Positions 37,113-52,209 of a stretch of DNA of 64,000 bases are shown here, piece after piece (within the stretch, counting starts at the first letter, position 1; each line of letters begins with the position of its first letter). A program made the translations under genes and the position numbers. The stretch is from Straminergon stramineum. Lineage: Eukaryota; Streptophyta; Bryopsida; Hypnales; Calliergonaceae. The DNA lies in NCBI GenBank assembly GCA_963920665.1, contig OY987265.1, positions 44,769,001 to 44,833,000 on the forward strand. The letters are read 5' to 3'. Below the pieces are notes generated by a model. That model made no database searches. It was not told where the DNA came from and was given only the letters and a program-made list of their open reading frames with translations.

Positions 37113-37261
37113 GTTACAATATTGTTTCAATGGGGTCACAATAGAATATTGAAAGTATATTAATGCAATACTGCAATGGGTCTATTGAAATATATTGTTG
37201 TAGTACTGCAACAATATACTTTCAAAATTCTATTGTGACCCGATTGAAACAATACTGCAAC
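37113..37261. mobile_element. Hairpin repeat upstream of RPS15
   Basis: A palindrome with arms of about 50 bp: the left arm near 37113-37162 starts GTTACAATATTGTTTCAATG, and the right arm near 37212-37261 is its near-perfect complement ending ATACTGCAAC. It ends 266 bp before the RPS15 start codon. It looks like a small foldback MITE in the promoter region. Confidence 0.7.
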
Positions 37262-37430
37262 AGTACCGAAGCAATGGGGAGTAACCTTACCGTAGTAATG
37301 TCATATCGAACATTCACAAAGGTGTTTGATTTGCCGGGGCCGGTTTGCCGTTCGCTATGTCCACTGAGGATGCCCCAAAGAGACGGTGACAGCTTTGCCC
37401 TAACTCTCCAGCGGGGTTAAACTCCAGAGC

Positions 37431-37438
37431 TAGGGTTT
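37431..37438 (+). promoter_or_regulatory. Telo-box TAGGGTTT upstream of RPS15
   Basis: TAGGGTTT followed by a CT-rich stretch (CTCGTCCTTCCTTCTCG) lies about 90 bp before the ATG. Telo-boxes plus pyrimidine tracts are well known in plant ribosomal-protein gene promoters and 5' UTRs. Transcription start was not determined. Confidence 0.6.
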
Positions 37439-37527
37439 CTCGTCCTTCCTTCTCGTTTTCGTTTTCCGAGAGCGTTGTGCGTGATTTGCCCAGCCAGCTT
37501 CCGCAAGCTTTCCGGCCCTCTTGTATC

Positions 37528-39034
<1,507 letters not shown>

Positions 39035-41498
39035 ACGGCGGTAGAGCTTGTTGCCGTTCTGTATCTTTCTTAGCCGATTGGTTTTTGCTAGAGTCTAAAC
39101 CTTTACCAGAAGAATTTTGATATGAAATGATGATTGAGTTCCATGGTGGGCTCCGCATTTTGATGTCCACATCCCTTTGTGTTGGAATATTGAATGAATC
39201 AACGTTTTTGAATCAATTGTACACCAATACTACTCGGTTCCTTACTTAGACTACTACAAGTCTGTCTGGCGTGGACGGTTTTGGAGTTACCGGGTTTTTG
39301 AGAATAACAATATGATTTAGCCTTGGGGCGACGTAACCTGCTAGATCTACCGACTGATGTCTCCCAACTGTTCTTTAATAGTCTACAACATCTATCATCA
39401 AAGTTTCCAAGAAACATACTTGGTCAATATACTCCATGATTAGTTTCTCAGAGCGGAACTGGAGTAGTGATTTTTTGTGTCTTACCTTACAAGGTGGACA
39501 CTGACAATTTCCATACCCTGAAGAAATGAAATCAACCAACAAGTTATCACGACAAATCTTACTCATGTTTCTGGAGTAGTTCGGGCTGCTTGTGATTGGC
39601 ACCCTATTGCTTCCAACACGACCAATTTGTAACTTATATTTACATAGTATATAGATAACAATAAATTTTTGAGCCCTAAACTTAGAATTGGTGAAATTCC
39701 AATTACTGTAGTAAAGCACTTTTCTATAATGATGAAAATAATTGAAAGTGTTCAAATCCTAGAAATGGATGGTTAACCCGAAGTGTGCCGACGTCCATTT
39801 TTTGGATAATGAACAGATTGGAACTCGCCCCACATGGGAGTGTTTGATTGAGTCTCCTCGCGTGGGGCCTCCCTCTCGCGCTGGCTCTTTCTGTCTCTGC
39901 CTGTTTCCTGTTTCCTTGTTTTTAAAAAAATAAAAAAAAAAACAACAAAATTCTAGATGAGGTTCTCAGTTCGTAGATCTCGTTCAAATACTGCGAAAAC
40001 AAAAAATTTCGCCGGAGCCTTGTGCTCTTGGTTCGATGTACTGTTTCCCTTTATCAATGGAAATTGTCCGTTTGGTTTAAAAAAAACAAAAACAGATTGG
40101 AACTCGAGTTTCATCTTCCTAACTACTTGGTTGAAGGTTATTCTAATTTGTGGAGATACATTGTCAAGTTGTTGTCCTATCTAAGAGTTGGATTTGGTGT
40201 TACTAGACTACATTATTTTTTTATTTCTCTAAAATTACAATTGTGCAAGGATGTCAAGTGGTCAAATTGCATTGACTTTAGTTCAAAACTGAATTTGCCA
40301 AAATGAGGTCATAGATTTGAAGAACACAAAAATTTCAAAAAATCACCATGTGAAGAGAACCTCATTGCAAATCCATTCCAACAAGTTGTACTCAAAAAAT
40401 GATAATCTTTTGCTTGTAATCAAATTTTGAAGGAATTTTAGAATTTGTCTTTCAAAATTTATAAAAAAAAAGAAGATTGGTGATAGCATTGGTAAATCTA
40501 ATTGTACGGATGGAATCTACAAATTCAAATCTACAACTTTTATTTGTACATCAATTCCAAAATCCTCTTCCAAATAGCACTTTATAATGTTTTTTCTCAA
40601 ATTGTCAATTGTGGAGAAGAATCTAGACATTTAGGGATTAATCTCAATTTTCAAAGGGCTATTATTAATGTGATCTTCATTAGGGTGATGAATTCATTTA
40701 CATCCATATACATATAGTATCTAACTAGAGTGGGTTAAGATTTGTTAGATTTTCACTTGAAGGTCCGTAGTACTAGTTTTAATAACCAAAATACAAATTT
40801 TTAAATATAAAGATTTAAAGAAATATAGAGGAATTTAAAAGGTGTAGAACTGAACCAAACCTTTCAGTTACAAAGCTCGATGGATAAAGACTGCAAAGTT
40901 GAAGGGTAATAAACATTATCTGATTTTATTTCATACAAAAATAAATAATTGGATACTATTGAATACTTGAATAATCCAAATACTAAGGCAACAAGATGCT
41001 AAAATAGTTAGCATTGCTACTTATGAATTGCTTACAAATATTAAGATTGATGAGTTCTTCTACATTTTATTCCATTAAGGAAATTTAAATATCATTTGTA
41101 TACATATATTTGTATTGTTTATTCAAATATCATTTATTGTATTTTGAACATATATAAGTTTCAATTGTTTATAATGTTGAATGATGAAAATGGGTTCTAA
41201 ATGGTCTACAACAATAACCTAAAGACATGTTGGAGTGGTTGTAAATTTAAGAGAGCCATTCACAATGCTTAAATGCATGTGTATACAATTGTTAGTTATT
41301 GAATTATAAAAGAGGTTGACTTTGAGAATTATCTCTTTTTTAAATGACTAAGATTTCCTAGATTAATTTTTTTTGATAATGTAGTACATTATACATTGCA
41401 ATTTGATATATTTACAAATTTATGTTTGCATTACTAAACTATGGCAAATCATAACAAATCCTATCACACCTTACATTCAATTTAGTGTTATCTATAAG
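39035..41498. other. RPS15 3' flank and intergenic, no other gene seen
   Basis: The first 200 bases or so are presumably the RPS15 3' UTR. Near 39814-39872 a GC-rich patch contains inverted CGCCCCACATGGGAG and CTCGCGTGGGGC motifs. The ORFs at 39375, 39957 and 40022 have no domains. The remainder is AT-rich. Confidence 0.45.
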
Positions 41499-41502
41499 TT
41501 AA

Positions 41503-41950
41503 CCCCTAAAGGACCAAACGACATTTTTTTGGTAACATAGTGATTTGGGGCAATTCACTACGGATGGAATATTTATTTATTTAATTGGAAATTTTCATAC
41601 AACATGTGCCCGAGGAGTAACTTTAAGGCCCAACAATTTTCATAACATTTGAATACATGGTTGAAAAGTTATTGTATGATATGTAGTTTTCATTGCTCAG
41701 TGGGTAGCTAAGGCAACAAAAAAACTTCTTGAAAAATCCCTTTTTTTTAAAATGAAAATTTGAAATTGGTTTTCTAGATTTATATATAAATGGAAAGTTG
41801 TTAATCATTTCATTTTGATTTATGAGATGAAAATTATGAAGAATTTTAGTTATGGGTAGTTTGTAGATAGTTATGGAATCTCCACTCTAAAATAAACTTT
41901 GAAGACCTTTATTTAACTCAATTTTCATTATTTTTGGAAAAAATAACAAG
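41503..41950. mobile_element. Left portion of a TTAA element (right end lost)
   Basis: TTAA at 41499-41502 is followed by CCCCTAAAGGACCAAACG. Collinear with the 50496 element: TTTTTTTGGTAACATAGTGATTTGGGGCA-type start, then the TCTAAAATAAACTTTGAAGACC block near 41886. The right half and terminal repeat are not found; a diverged foldback MITE fragment takes over around 42120. Confidence 0.55.
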
Positions 41951-44900
41951 TCATGTGGGTCCTAGAGAAACATCTACAAAATTACTTATCAAAGAATTCA
42001 TCAAAAAGTGTTGATCTCCATGACCCCATTACTCTTCCTTTTGTCAATAGTTCATTGTCTTATTACAGGTCTTTTATTTCTAAAGTTGAAACTAATTAAT
42101 GAGCTTTATTTCTAAAATATAGAAAATAGACATATAGGTGCAATCCATAGTCATTGGTGGTGAAACTATTGTACAAGTCCTCCCACCTTTTCATAAAAAA
42201 TTTCAAGAATGAACATCTATACTTTTGTCTTATCTAGAAGGATTCTCTATTATCCATTAGTAAGACACTAAGTGTCCATAGCATCCCTCTAAGATTAACC
42301 CTGGAGCGCTCCGACATGTATTAATGCAAAAGAGAAGGCTTCAAAGACATAGTTGCTTACTTTGTAAGGAACTCTGTGAACCCTAATTAATTATCACCTT
42401 AGTCTCTTTCTACTCCGCCTCGGATTCCTCATTTCCTCTAGTATTTTTTCTTCGGCAAGAACAACTTCCACTAAGTTTGTTTCAACTCTTGTTATCAAGG
42501 TGCAAATCGTCAAGTTCACTATAACAAGGCTGCAACACTTTTTCAGGTACCGTTTACAACATGCATTGCAAACTTAATCTCAATCTTGAATCTATGTCCC
42601 AAGCACGCGTATCTTGAGAAAAGAAATCGCTCTGAATTGCTCCCTGGCAAAATATGAGCATCACATCCCTAACTAGTCCTTTGCAAATCCCACTACACCA
42701 ACGTCCTAATCACCACCTTTGAAGAAGCAATGGATTATTCCCAAGAACTCCTATCTCCAATCCCTCATAAATTTGACAAGACAAGTGTTGTCATTACTCT
42801 GATCACTTCACCTTGAATTGTTCCCTAGAGCGCCAATCTCCAATCCTTATAAACTTCAAAACACAATGCTCCAATGCCCAATAAAATCCAATACACAAAT
42901 GTTGCATTCATGTCGCTATTGAACAACACTAATTTGTAAGAAGGGATATGAGCAAATGTAGTCAATCCTTCGCAAACTCCACTACACAAGTGTTGTAAGC
43001 TTATGTTGTTGTGATGTAAATATATACATTGTATAAAATGTGTATTTATTTTGTATTTTGAATAGATTCTATGATTTGAAGGACAAATTTACTGGTGACG
43101 ATTCTAGTGGCTTCAAGGTGATGCTTATTGTCTATGGAGTTGTTTAAAAGACGAAAGCCCTAGACACATTTCACCAATTTGAAGAATTCTTTTAAGTTTT
43201 ATAGAATCTGTGAGTGAGTTTAAATTTTGATTCTAGAATGTTGAACTAGAGGGTTTTTATGAAGTCGCAAGACCCAAAGTCTCAACAAGAGACTGAGCTA
43301 GAGCTTTCCTTGTCACAATTGCCAATTTAACCATCTCAGTCAAAAGTTTCTTCACCATTGCGAACCCATTTGCAAAATGAAGCTGGACCTTCTCATCCGT
43401 TGAAGAAACCTCGCGTAGAATAGTGTTGGCATGGAAATCTTCAAAGAGATGCCCATGCTTTAGTGATTCTACTTCAAGTTGGATGTGTTGAACTAGGCAC
43501 TCAAGATGTGACATTTGAAGCAAGTTATAAGGGCTTGAATGTCAACCAATACTATTGTTTGATTATGCTAGTTAAGGAAAGCCCTAGCCACCAACGTTGA
43601 TTGAAAGGGCCAATTAATCTTTTAACGAAGGCTAAATGTGCAAATTACATCGGAAACACAGTCAGGTGCATCCTCAAGTTCTTGCAGATGGAATAGCGCT
43701 CTTCTTTGACTTCAGTTTTTACCTCTATTTAGTTTTGGTTAAAGGCTTTTAGCTAATTCAAGTTTTTGGTATTCCAATTGTGTATTAAGAATTTAAAGTT
43801 AGGGAGATAGAAGTAGTTTACCTCTTACTTTTGACCTTTGGGATTCTTTGACCTTAGAAGATGAATAGGGATATACCTTTTTGTGTTTCATTTGGGCAAA
43901 TGGGGGTGTAGAGGCCCATGTGATGTGTACATGGCTTGATTCCACTTACTTTAGGGGAAAAGGTAGGTTGGCATCTTCTCTCTTCTTCTAGTGTATGTGA
44001 ATTTTGGTGTTTGTGTTGTGTTTTTTAAACCGAGAATTTGAGAGGCCATATCTTTTTATGTATAAGAAATTTTGAAATGAAAATTTGGAGTTATGATCCT
44101 CTTCTCATTTTTGTTTCAAAGAGACCTTTCTTGTATAATTTGAAGTTGGGAGAAAAATCTTATAAGTGTGTGAATGCAGAAAGGTCTGTTGCCTCCCAAT
44201 AAAGAGGAGCAGAGATTCGAGTGGCTACCAAAGTTTGTATTTTTTGTTTATCTCTTTGAAATTTTGGTACAATAGAGAAGTTTTTGTTAAATTTTCAAAA
44301 ACTCATCACTTGAAGAATTTGGAGTTTTGTGGAATAAGATATGGGTGTTTGAGTAGAAAAGGGTTTGCTGCCCTTATTGTTTGAAACCTGAGACTTTGCA
44401 AGGCTATAAATTTTGTTTCGAGAATCACTTGTAAGTGAAAATTTTAGTGAAGGTAGGAGAACTTTTTAGCTTTTTGAAAAGCTATCAATCTCTTAATTTG
44501 AAGAAAAATTGCAAAAGTTATAGGTGGTGAAGCAAAGGAAGGTCTATTGCCTTCTCTTTTTGAGTAGAATGTAGTTAGTTTGGATTTAGATTTGTGTTTT
44601 ATTTAAAGACTTGAAGATTTGAAAACATTATGATTGAAAACTTGAAGATATGAAGACTCGTGTGTAGTAGCTTATGGCTTGTTATTCCTAGCCAGTTTTG
44701 GAGGCTTGTTGTCTTTCTATTGTTATTCTTAGCCGATTTTGGAGGCTTGTTGTTTTCATTTTTGCATTGTAAACATTGTTGGAGGTTATGTGGGTATCCA
44801 ATAATAACCCCATTTTGTATTTATAGCGACGAAGTGGGATTGATCACCCACAAATTCATTATTTTTATTGTTCCCATTAATGAGGCACGATTGCTGGTCA

Positions 44901-46070
44901 CCGTGGGTTTGAAGTTTAGGAGCCAATCTTTCGGATAGCTCAACTCGTGGACTAGTTGTCTTGTTTTACTTGGCCGAAGCCTGTGGTTTCTTATCACCTA
45001 CTCTAATCTTTAAACCCATTTAGAGTCATTTTAGGATAGGCCAATGAAATTCAGCTTGAAGATTCGAAGACTCAAAGACTCAACTCAACTTCCTAGCAAA
45101 CTATTTCCAGTCGCAGCCAGATACTCTATGTATTCCCAATGTATTCTCCTCTCTACATGACAATGTAATCACACTACTCTAATCCTCAACAAAGCTCGTA
45201 AGTTAATACAAACATTGTGATCACCTCACTATGAATCCGCGTTTTTGCAACAATACAACAATAGATACCTAAAAATCAGATTGATGAACCCTCGCTCCCT
45301 TGAAAGTTCCCCTAATAGTTCCTTGCAATCCACTCAAGTTTCCTCGTTAGAGGAGCGTCACCTTACCCTAACGGGGTTGTAAAAATTCAAAATGTTCAAT
45401 CTAAAAGATTTTTCATTCTCCCAACTAGGAAAATTTGTAAAGTTTTGTGCAAAGTACTTTATTGATATAATTAAATTTGATTCATATTTTAAAACTAAAT
45501 TTGAGTTTTAAGGTATGAGAATAAATTTGAATCTTAGTATGATAATTAGACAACAACATGTTATAATTTTGAGGAAAAAAGTTTAATCCCTCAATTAGTT
45601 AATGGCCAAAGTTTGAAGTCTTTAGTGTTTTGGGGATTCAATGTAAGTATTATGAATAATATTACACTTACATTGTTCAAATGTGAAAGTATACATGTCC
45701 AAATTTCTTGTAATCATCTAAAATCTATTGAAATTGTAACATTAGAGTATTAATATTGGAGAAGAACTTGGACTCTTTGGAGTCCACAAAGTGATTTAAC
45801 TAGCTTCTAATAGAAGATCCAATTAACCATTGTTTGGTCATTATTTACTTGAATTTGGGTAGTCTTTTTAGGTGGATTTTTTTCTCAATTTTTTCAATGC
45901 AATCTAGATCAAGTTTTTATTCTATTTTGAAATTCAAAAATAAGATAGCTACAATAAAAAATCATAATAAGGAGAATATCTCACAGTGATTAGTATTTGG
46001 GGAGTGTTGTAAAGTTTAAGAAGGAAAACTCTGACACTTTCTTCAAACAAATCTTATTGTTTAACCCCTA
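41951..46070. other. Intergenic, no supported gene
   Basis: Contains a foldback-MITE fragment at about 42120-42290. Near 42600-43000 phrases like CACTACACAAGTGTTG recur three times. A minus-strand ORF of 88 codons (43257-43523), rich in Glu/Leu/Val, is the best coding-like segment but has no recognised domain and no neighbouring exons I can join. Plus ORFs at 44166 and 44660 are not supported. Confidence 0.35.
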
Positions 46071-46074
46071 AAGG

Positions 46075-47436
46075 ACCAAGGCCATTTTTCTATCAAAACC
46101 ACTCAAAACTGCCATTTCTATTGTATTCACTTAAGAATACAAAGATGCTTTTTATAATCTAATGGTAGATCTTATACTATACATATTTGAGACCAAGTGG
46201 TGAAAATTTCATGAAGCTAGACCGTACTAATTGAGAGATAGTAGCATTCAAAGTTGGAAAAAGAAAATCTTTAAACACTATCTTGTAATTTCACATGACT
46301 TTGACCGCCTTTTGTTGAAATTTTTTGCACTATGGAATTTGAATTAAATTCTTTTTGTGTTGAAGAATTAAGTTGAAAGTCTAAGAAAAAAAATTCCAAA
46401 AAAGAAATCTTGATTTTCATTCTTTAAAAAATTGTTAAGTAGAAATAGGTCTAAGATTGCAAGAAAAAACAAAACGATAGTAGCTCTATGCTAGGCTTGA
46501 AACACAATAATCCCAACGGTGAGATTGTTCTACCAAGAAAACTTATAGTGCTAAAGAATGAAAATGAAGTTTTTTAAAAATAAATTCCCCCCTAGATTTT
46601 CAACTAAATTTCTCATGATAAAGATTTCAACCTTAAAACTTTATAGTTTGAAATCCATTCTAAAATAAACTTTGAAGACCCTGATTTAACTCAATGTTCA
46701 TTATTTTTGGAAAAAAATAGAAAGATTAGGTGTGGATTGTTTATTACAACATTGCAACCATTGGGATTGTCATTTTTCAATTCTATAAATAAATTATTAA
46801 TAATTTAGTATTTTGAATCATTCTTTGCTTCTTTCTAATTTTTTCCCTATATGTTGTACAATTCCAAATAATCTATAAAATTTCAAAAATGTAGAAAACT
46901 TGACTTGGAAAATGAATTGAAAGAGTTACAACCATTTCGGACATCTTTTCATAATGACCTGACCTTGTAAAGTGTAGTTGCCCAGGTTTTTGCAGGGCCC
47001 AAAAAAGTCTTTTTGTCAATTTAAACCCTAATATCTAGCAATCTAAGATAAGAACACCCGAAAGCATCCCTGTACCTAATTGCATTAGATTCTACATCAG
47101 GAATTCATTCTAGAACATAAATGTAGTTGGATTGTACACCTCTTATCATTTTGGGTCAAAACAAATAAGTTATGTATTGTTTATGTACATATATAGCCAA
47201 AAATGATTATGCTCTGTAGAATTCAATGCAATCGGGTGCAGGGACACTTTTGAGTGCTCTTACTTTACAATATGAAAATTTCTGAAATTTTTTCTCCATC
47301 TTCTCAACCTAGTGTACTACAAGATCCTATGGTTACATGTGTCCAAAAATGTATTTTTTCTAAAATTTGGTACTTGTACTAAAAATGGTAGTTTTGGAAC
47401 AGTTTTGGTGAAAACATAGTCAAATACATTTAGGGG
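46075..47436. mobile_element. 1.36-kb chimeric TTAA-type element
   Basis: TTAA (46071-46074) precedes CCCCTAAAGGACCAAGG. The right end read inward is CCCCTAAATGTATTTGAC, followed outward by TAAA (47437-47440), a decayed TTAA. The first half matches the 29264-30165 element, the second half (from about 46590) matches the right part of the 50496-51422 element. So it is a recombinant or nested product of two subfamilies. No coding capacity. Confidence 0.65.
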
Positions 47437-47440
47437 TAAA

Positions 47441-48020
47441 TGTACCAACAACATGATGAGCCACCCAATTCATTTTTAAAATTTTTTTTGTTATATAGCA
47501 TACTTAATTTCATCAAGGGAACATTGTTGAAAGTGATGGAAGAGAAGCTTTTGAGTGAACATTTATTTAATTAGCAAGTGGTTTGGGAACTTAGGATTAT
47601 TCTATTTGCAAAATTATAACTTGCTAAACAATGATATATGATTTTTTAAAATTAGCATTGAACCTAAGAAAATAGTTTATCATTTGATGAATAGAATAAA
47701 TGACAACTATTGGTGCTATATATTTTTTAACCCTATAAGGATAAGGGATAGTTCAAATAACCAAAACCATAAAGATATATTATAAAATGCAACTTAGAAT
47801 AATAATTTAATGAAAACTTTCAAACAATAGCTATGAAATATTATCCATAGATTACATCCATATAGTTGAATCAACTACAGCAATGACCAATATTTTTCCA
47901 AGAAAATTGCAACTAAAAATTCAAATTCATCTTAAAATCAATTATAGATTGAATATTTGAGATTTTCACAATTTATTTTCCCTTCCATTTCCAAATTTTA
48001 AGTTCTACTTATAGTAATAT

Positions 48021-48062
<42 letters not shown>

Positions 48063-50166
48063 TAAAATTTTTGTTCAAGTTGTTTTTGAAGGATCATTTT
48101 TGAATTGAATAGTTACTTCTTGAGGCGAGACCTTCTAGCACCCTTTGAATTATAGAATATTTGCAAAGCAAAGTTTCAAGAATCTATATTGAACAAATGT
48201 TAAAGAACTAACACAAGAATCTTCAAAAAAATTGATGGATGAAAAAATACATTTTTGTGTATTTGGGATGTGTTTGAGACTTTGAGTTCATCCATTTCTT
48301 TAATTTGAACATCCAGTCTTTATGGGGCTTAAAACAAATTTGATATATTTTCAGCAATGTCACTAGCATGGTCAATCCAATCATCATGATTTTTTTATTG
48401 AATCAATTCTTGTAGGAATGGGTGGAAAATTTTGACTTGCAAAAATGAAGATCTTATATTTGGATCATTCATAACATTCCAAATTTAGTGAAATATATGA
48501 CAATAAATTAAAATAGTATTGTAGCATGTACGAGTATAGGCTCAAATGGAAGACCATCTTTTTTTAAATCAAGGTAGTATGTCCACCTCATGTTTTTGAA
48601 GGCACATTCTCCTAAATACTAAGGAGTTTCTTATAGTTAAGTAGGACTTCTTGACTCATTTACCCCCTAAATCAATACACTCGAAGACTAAGTATTCAAC
48701 TTCAATATTATTTGCTTTGTTTGCTTTATTTTTTCACAACATTTGATTGGAATTTCTGAATTTTATTTCATAGTCAAAATCATATGTCTTCTACATGTCC
48801 TAAAAATTTCAAATTATTTTGAATTTCTAAAGAACAAGTGAAAGAAATTTATATTAAATACAATATATGGTTAAAAACTTTGAAAATTTCACCATTGGTA
48901 TACACTATAGTTTAGAACATTATGGTGTAAAACAAAATTCTATATCACTCTACAATTGGAAAATTTGGAAACAATGGATGTAGGTTCAAAATTCAAATTG
49001 CAATAAAACATTCAATTTTAGGGATTTAAAAAAAATTTCAAATTAGAGTCGAAACTAGTTTTAGTAAACTTCATTTTATTAGTTGGGCTCAAATTTTCTA
49101 AAATCATTTTTAGTATTTATGATTTAGATACAATACAAAGATGAACATATATTCAAAATTCACTCAAAAAATATCTTTTGTCATCCATCATTTTAGCATC
49201 TTCGTCTATAGGGAGGTCAATAATTCTTTAGTGAGTGAAATTCCACTACCATCTATTAGATATACCAAAAAGAAATGGGATGAAAAGTTGCAATCCTTCA
49301 TTTAATATTATGCATTTGAAATCATTTGTGAGTCATTAACTTTCTAACTCCAAACATGTTGATGGATACAAAAAATTATGTTTTCATCCCTAGTTTGTTT
49401 TGCTAAAAAAGCCTCTAAATCTACTTTTTCTTCACTTTGAAGAACTTTAACCATAAAAAGAGAAGACCTATTACTGAGGTAGTTAGCCAAAAATGATTTG
49501 ATTTTGGGACCAATAGGTTCATTCTTCATTTCTACACTAATCTTAGAAATCATCCATTGGACACTATTTGGCCTCAATGTCCTTTCAAGGTTAACTCTAC
49601 GAGAAGAGACTTAAGTGATAGTTATTGAAGTTAGCCAAAATTATCTAGATTCTTATGCTATTATTTGTTTCCACTTATACTAAAAAAAGACATTTAGTTT
49701 TTTTGGTCTTTGACAAATTTTTAATATTAACTTTCTAAAGTGAAAACACCTTAAATCGTCAAAATAACCAATTCAACTTAGTTGGATGCATCTTTTTCAA
49801 GAAAAATTAATTTAATAATATTATAAATGAAAAATTAGGAATTGAAAAATAATATCAAATTTTAGATTAGACATAAATTTACTATGAATTTTTGAAGTGA
49901 AAGCTCCTTAGGCCACAAAAGCCATCACATAGCTTGGTGTCAAAACTAAAATCTAGATAAATAATAGTCACCCAATGTTCAGGGAAAAATGTCAAGTTAG
50001 TTCATTGTTAGCTAGGGCCTTTGTGAAAATAACCACCGTTTGGAGTATAAAAATGGAGGAGCCATAATTGGATAGAAAATTAGTTGAACCAACAACAGAC
50101 TAGTGTGCAAAAATAAAAAGTGAATAAGGGAGCCAATCCATTACTAATTAGGAACCCAATCTAGCA
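47441..50166. other. AT-rich intergenic, no gene seen
   Basis: Very AT-rich, with an (AT)n microsatellite. The single minus-strand ORF at 49344-49577 (77 codons) lacks a domain. Nothing else is supportable. Confidence 0.45.
48023..48057. repeat. (AT)n microsatellite
   Basis: An uninterrupted AT dinucleotide run of about 30 bases. Confidence 0.95.
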
Positions 50167-50491
50167 ACGTAGGGTGGAGTAATTTCAATCAGGAGGTGAT
50201 TAGGAACAATTAATTCTGGTACAATTCCCGGGCAGTTGAGGTACATTATGATTGTCTACAAGACTCTCAAAATTGAAACCAACCCTTGTTGGATTTTGTA
50301 ACAAGACGTTGATTGGAAATAAGGTCTGTATGATCAGTATGGGTAGAATAGAATCTTCAACTTAAAAATTTGTAGTAATTATTTTTTGAGAAAAAAAATC
50401 TGAAAAATTATGGAAACCTTATGAACTCTATTTTTGCTCATGGAAAAATTTCCCCACTATTGAAACCAGCCTTGCAGGTATGTGTATCTAC
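50167..50491 (+). repeat. Dispersed repeat, filled-site copy (left part)
   Basis: Left part of the repeat whose empty counterpart is at 36690-37050 on the minus strand. Its right part continues after the inserted element at 51427-51452. Confidence 0.8.
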
Positions 50492-50495
50492 TTAA

Positions 50496-51422
50496 CCCCT
50501 AAAGGACCAACTTGCATTTTTTGGTCGTATAGCAATTTTGGGCAGGGACGAGTGGTTGGAGATTTCCATATTTTTGACCCAAATTTTAAGAAAAGGTGGG
50601 GACGAGGAATATCTTTCAGATGCACTAAATCTCATGACATTTGGAAATACGAGTCAAAAGTTATGGCCTAATATGTTATTTTTTTTTTGTAAATGGGCAG
50701 TTTGAGCAGATTATAAAAAATCACATTTTTCAAGAACTGAAATTTGAAATTGGTTTTCTAGAGTTATATATACTTGGAAAGCTTTGAATCATTCCATTTT
50801 GATCAAGGAATCAAAAGTTATGAGGATTTTTTGTTTGTGGGCAGTTATGGATTCTCTACTCTAAAATAAACTTCAAAGTCCTTTATCTTAATCAATTTTC
50901 AATATTTTTGGAAAAAAATAAAATCATATGATGTATATTGTTTATTATAACATTGCAACCCTTGGGATTGGAATTTTTCAATTCCATAATTAAGTTCTTA
51001 ACAATTTAGCATTTTGAATCATTCTCTACTACTATTTACTTACTATTTTTTTCCTATATGTTGTACAATTCCAAATGATCTGAAATTTTTCGAGCATGTG
51101 GCCAACTTGTTTAGGAAAAAGAATCCGAAGAAGAACCACCATTTTGGACATTTTTTCATAGAAAAGTGAGCTTGTGAAGTGCAGCTGCCCTGTTTTTTGC
51201 AGGGTCCCAAAAATGATTTCAGTGAATTTAAATGCTTATATCTTGCAATCCATGCGGTGGAAACTTCTGAAATTTTTACCACATGCTCTCAAGTCATTAT
51301 AATAAAAGATCCTATGGTTAAATGTGTCAAAAAAAGTTTTTTTTCAAAAAACTTGGCACTTGTATTAGAAATGGCAGTTTTGAAGCATTTTCAATGAAAA
51401 CATAGTCATAGAACGTTAGGGG
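50496..51422. mobile_element. 927-bp piggyBac-like non-autonomous element with TTAA duplication
   Basis: TTAA flanks both sides (50492-50495 and 51423-51426). The left end is CCCCTAAAGGACCAAC and the right end read inward CCCCTAACGTTC. It interrupts a dispersed repeat that is uninterrupted at 36690-37050. Internally it is collinear with 60332-61255 in reverse orientation. Small ORFs (50480-50671, 51179-51397, 51043-51282) are not conserved as frames and encode no transposase. Confidence 0.85.
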
Positions 51423-51426
51423 TTAA

Positions 51427-52209
51427 GTGGTCAGAAATAGGTTGGCTCCCTTACATAGTCACCACTTTTTTGAAATTGGTAGATTTTAGGCGCTTGCCAT
51501 TTTAAATCCAAGGCTAATACCCCAAGTTGTTGAAGATAGATATATTCCTAGATAAGGTAGGTATTGCCTTAGGGTTGGTTGTTTAGGGGCTTAGAATGCT
51601 TGGACTAAGCATGGGCAAATATTTTTTTAGAGTTGGCCATAGTAGTCAACCATTACTTTGTCGTCTGTGTCTACTAGATGTAATGAAATTTTGAGTTTAG
51701 TTTCATAACTGGCATGTCTTTGAAAGAGGAAGATTGTCACCTTTGCAAATTTGAAGTTGAAGGAAAGTATCCAGTGATATTCTGATACTAGAGGAAATGA
51801 ATCAAGAGATTTTGATAAGGAGAGGATGCTATTGGTGCTGACCTCTAAAAATCCCTTAGCTTCTTCTACAAAGAAGAGGAAAATTATTGGGGCAAATTTG
51901 AAAACTTCCCAAATATTGTGGTCAACTAATTGCAATTTAATATGAGAACAATTTAGCATAGTAAGGACATTGTGTGGCCCAATGGATGACAAAAAATTCT
52001 TTTATAGAAGACAAAAGTGTAAATGTTCATCCTTGGAATTTAGTGCAGAAAGGAGAAGTCTTGCATAGTAGTTTGACCTCCACACTGAGTGCTTTGAATT
52101 TTTTGTAAGTAGATGATAAGCACTGCACCAAAAAGAATGATTCCCACGATGACCAACCCTTCCTTACATGATTAATTGCTCCTTTGGGGACACTTTCAAT
52201 AAAAGTCTA
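51427..52209. other. Intergenic with a foldback-MITE fragment
   Basis: From about 51950 to 52190 the sequence matches the left half of the foldback MITE (GGATGACAAAAAATTC, CATCCTTGGAATTTAGTGC, GTAGTTTGACCTCC). The minus ORF at 51627-51992 (121 codons) ends in the MITE and has no domain, so it is not called. Confidence 0.5.
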
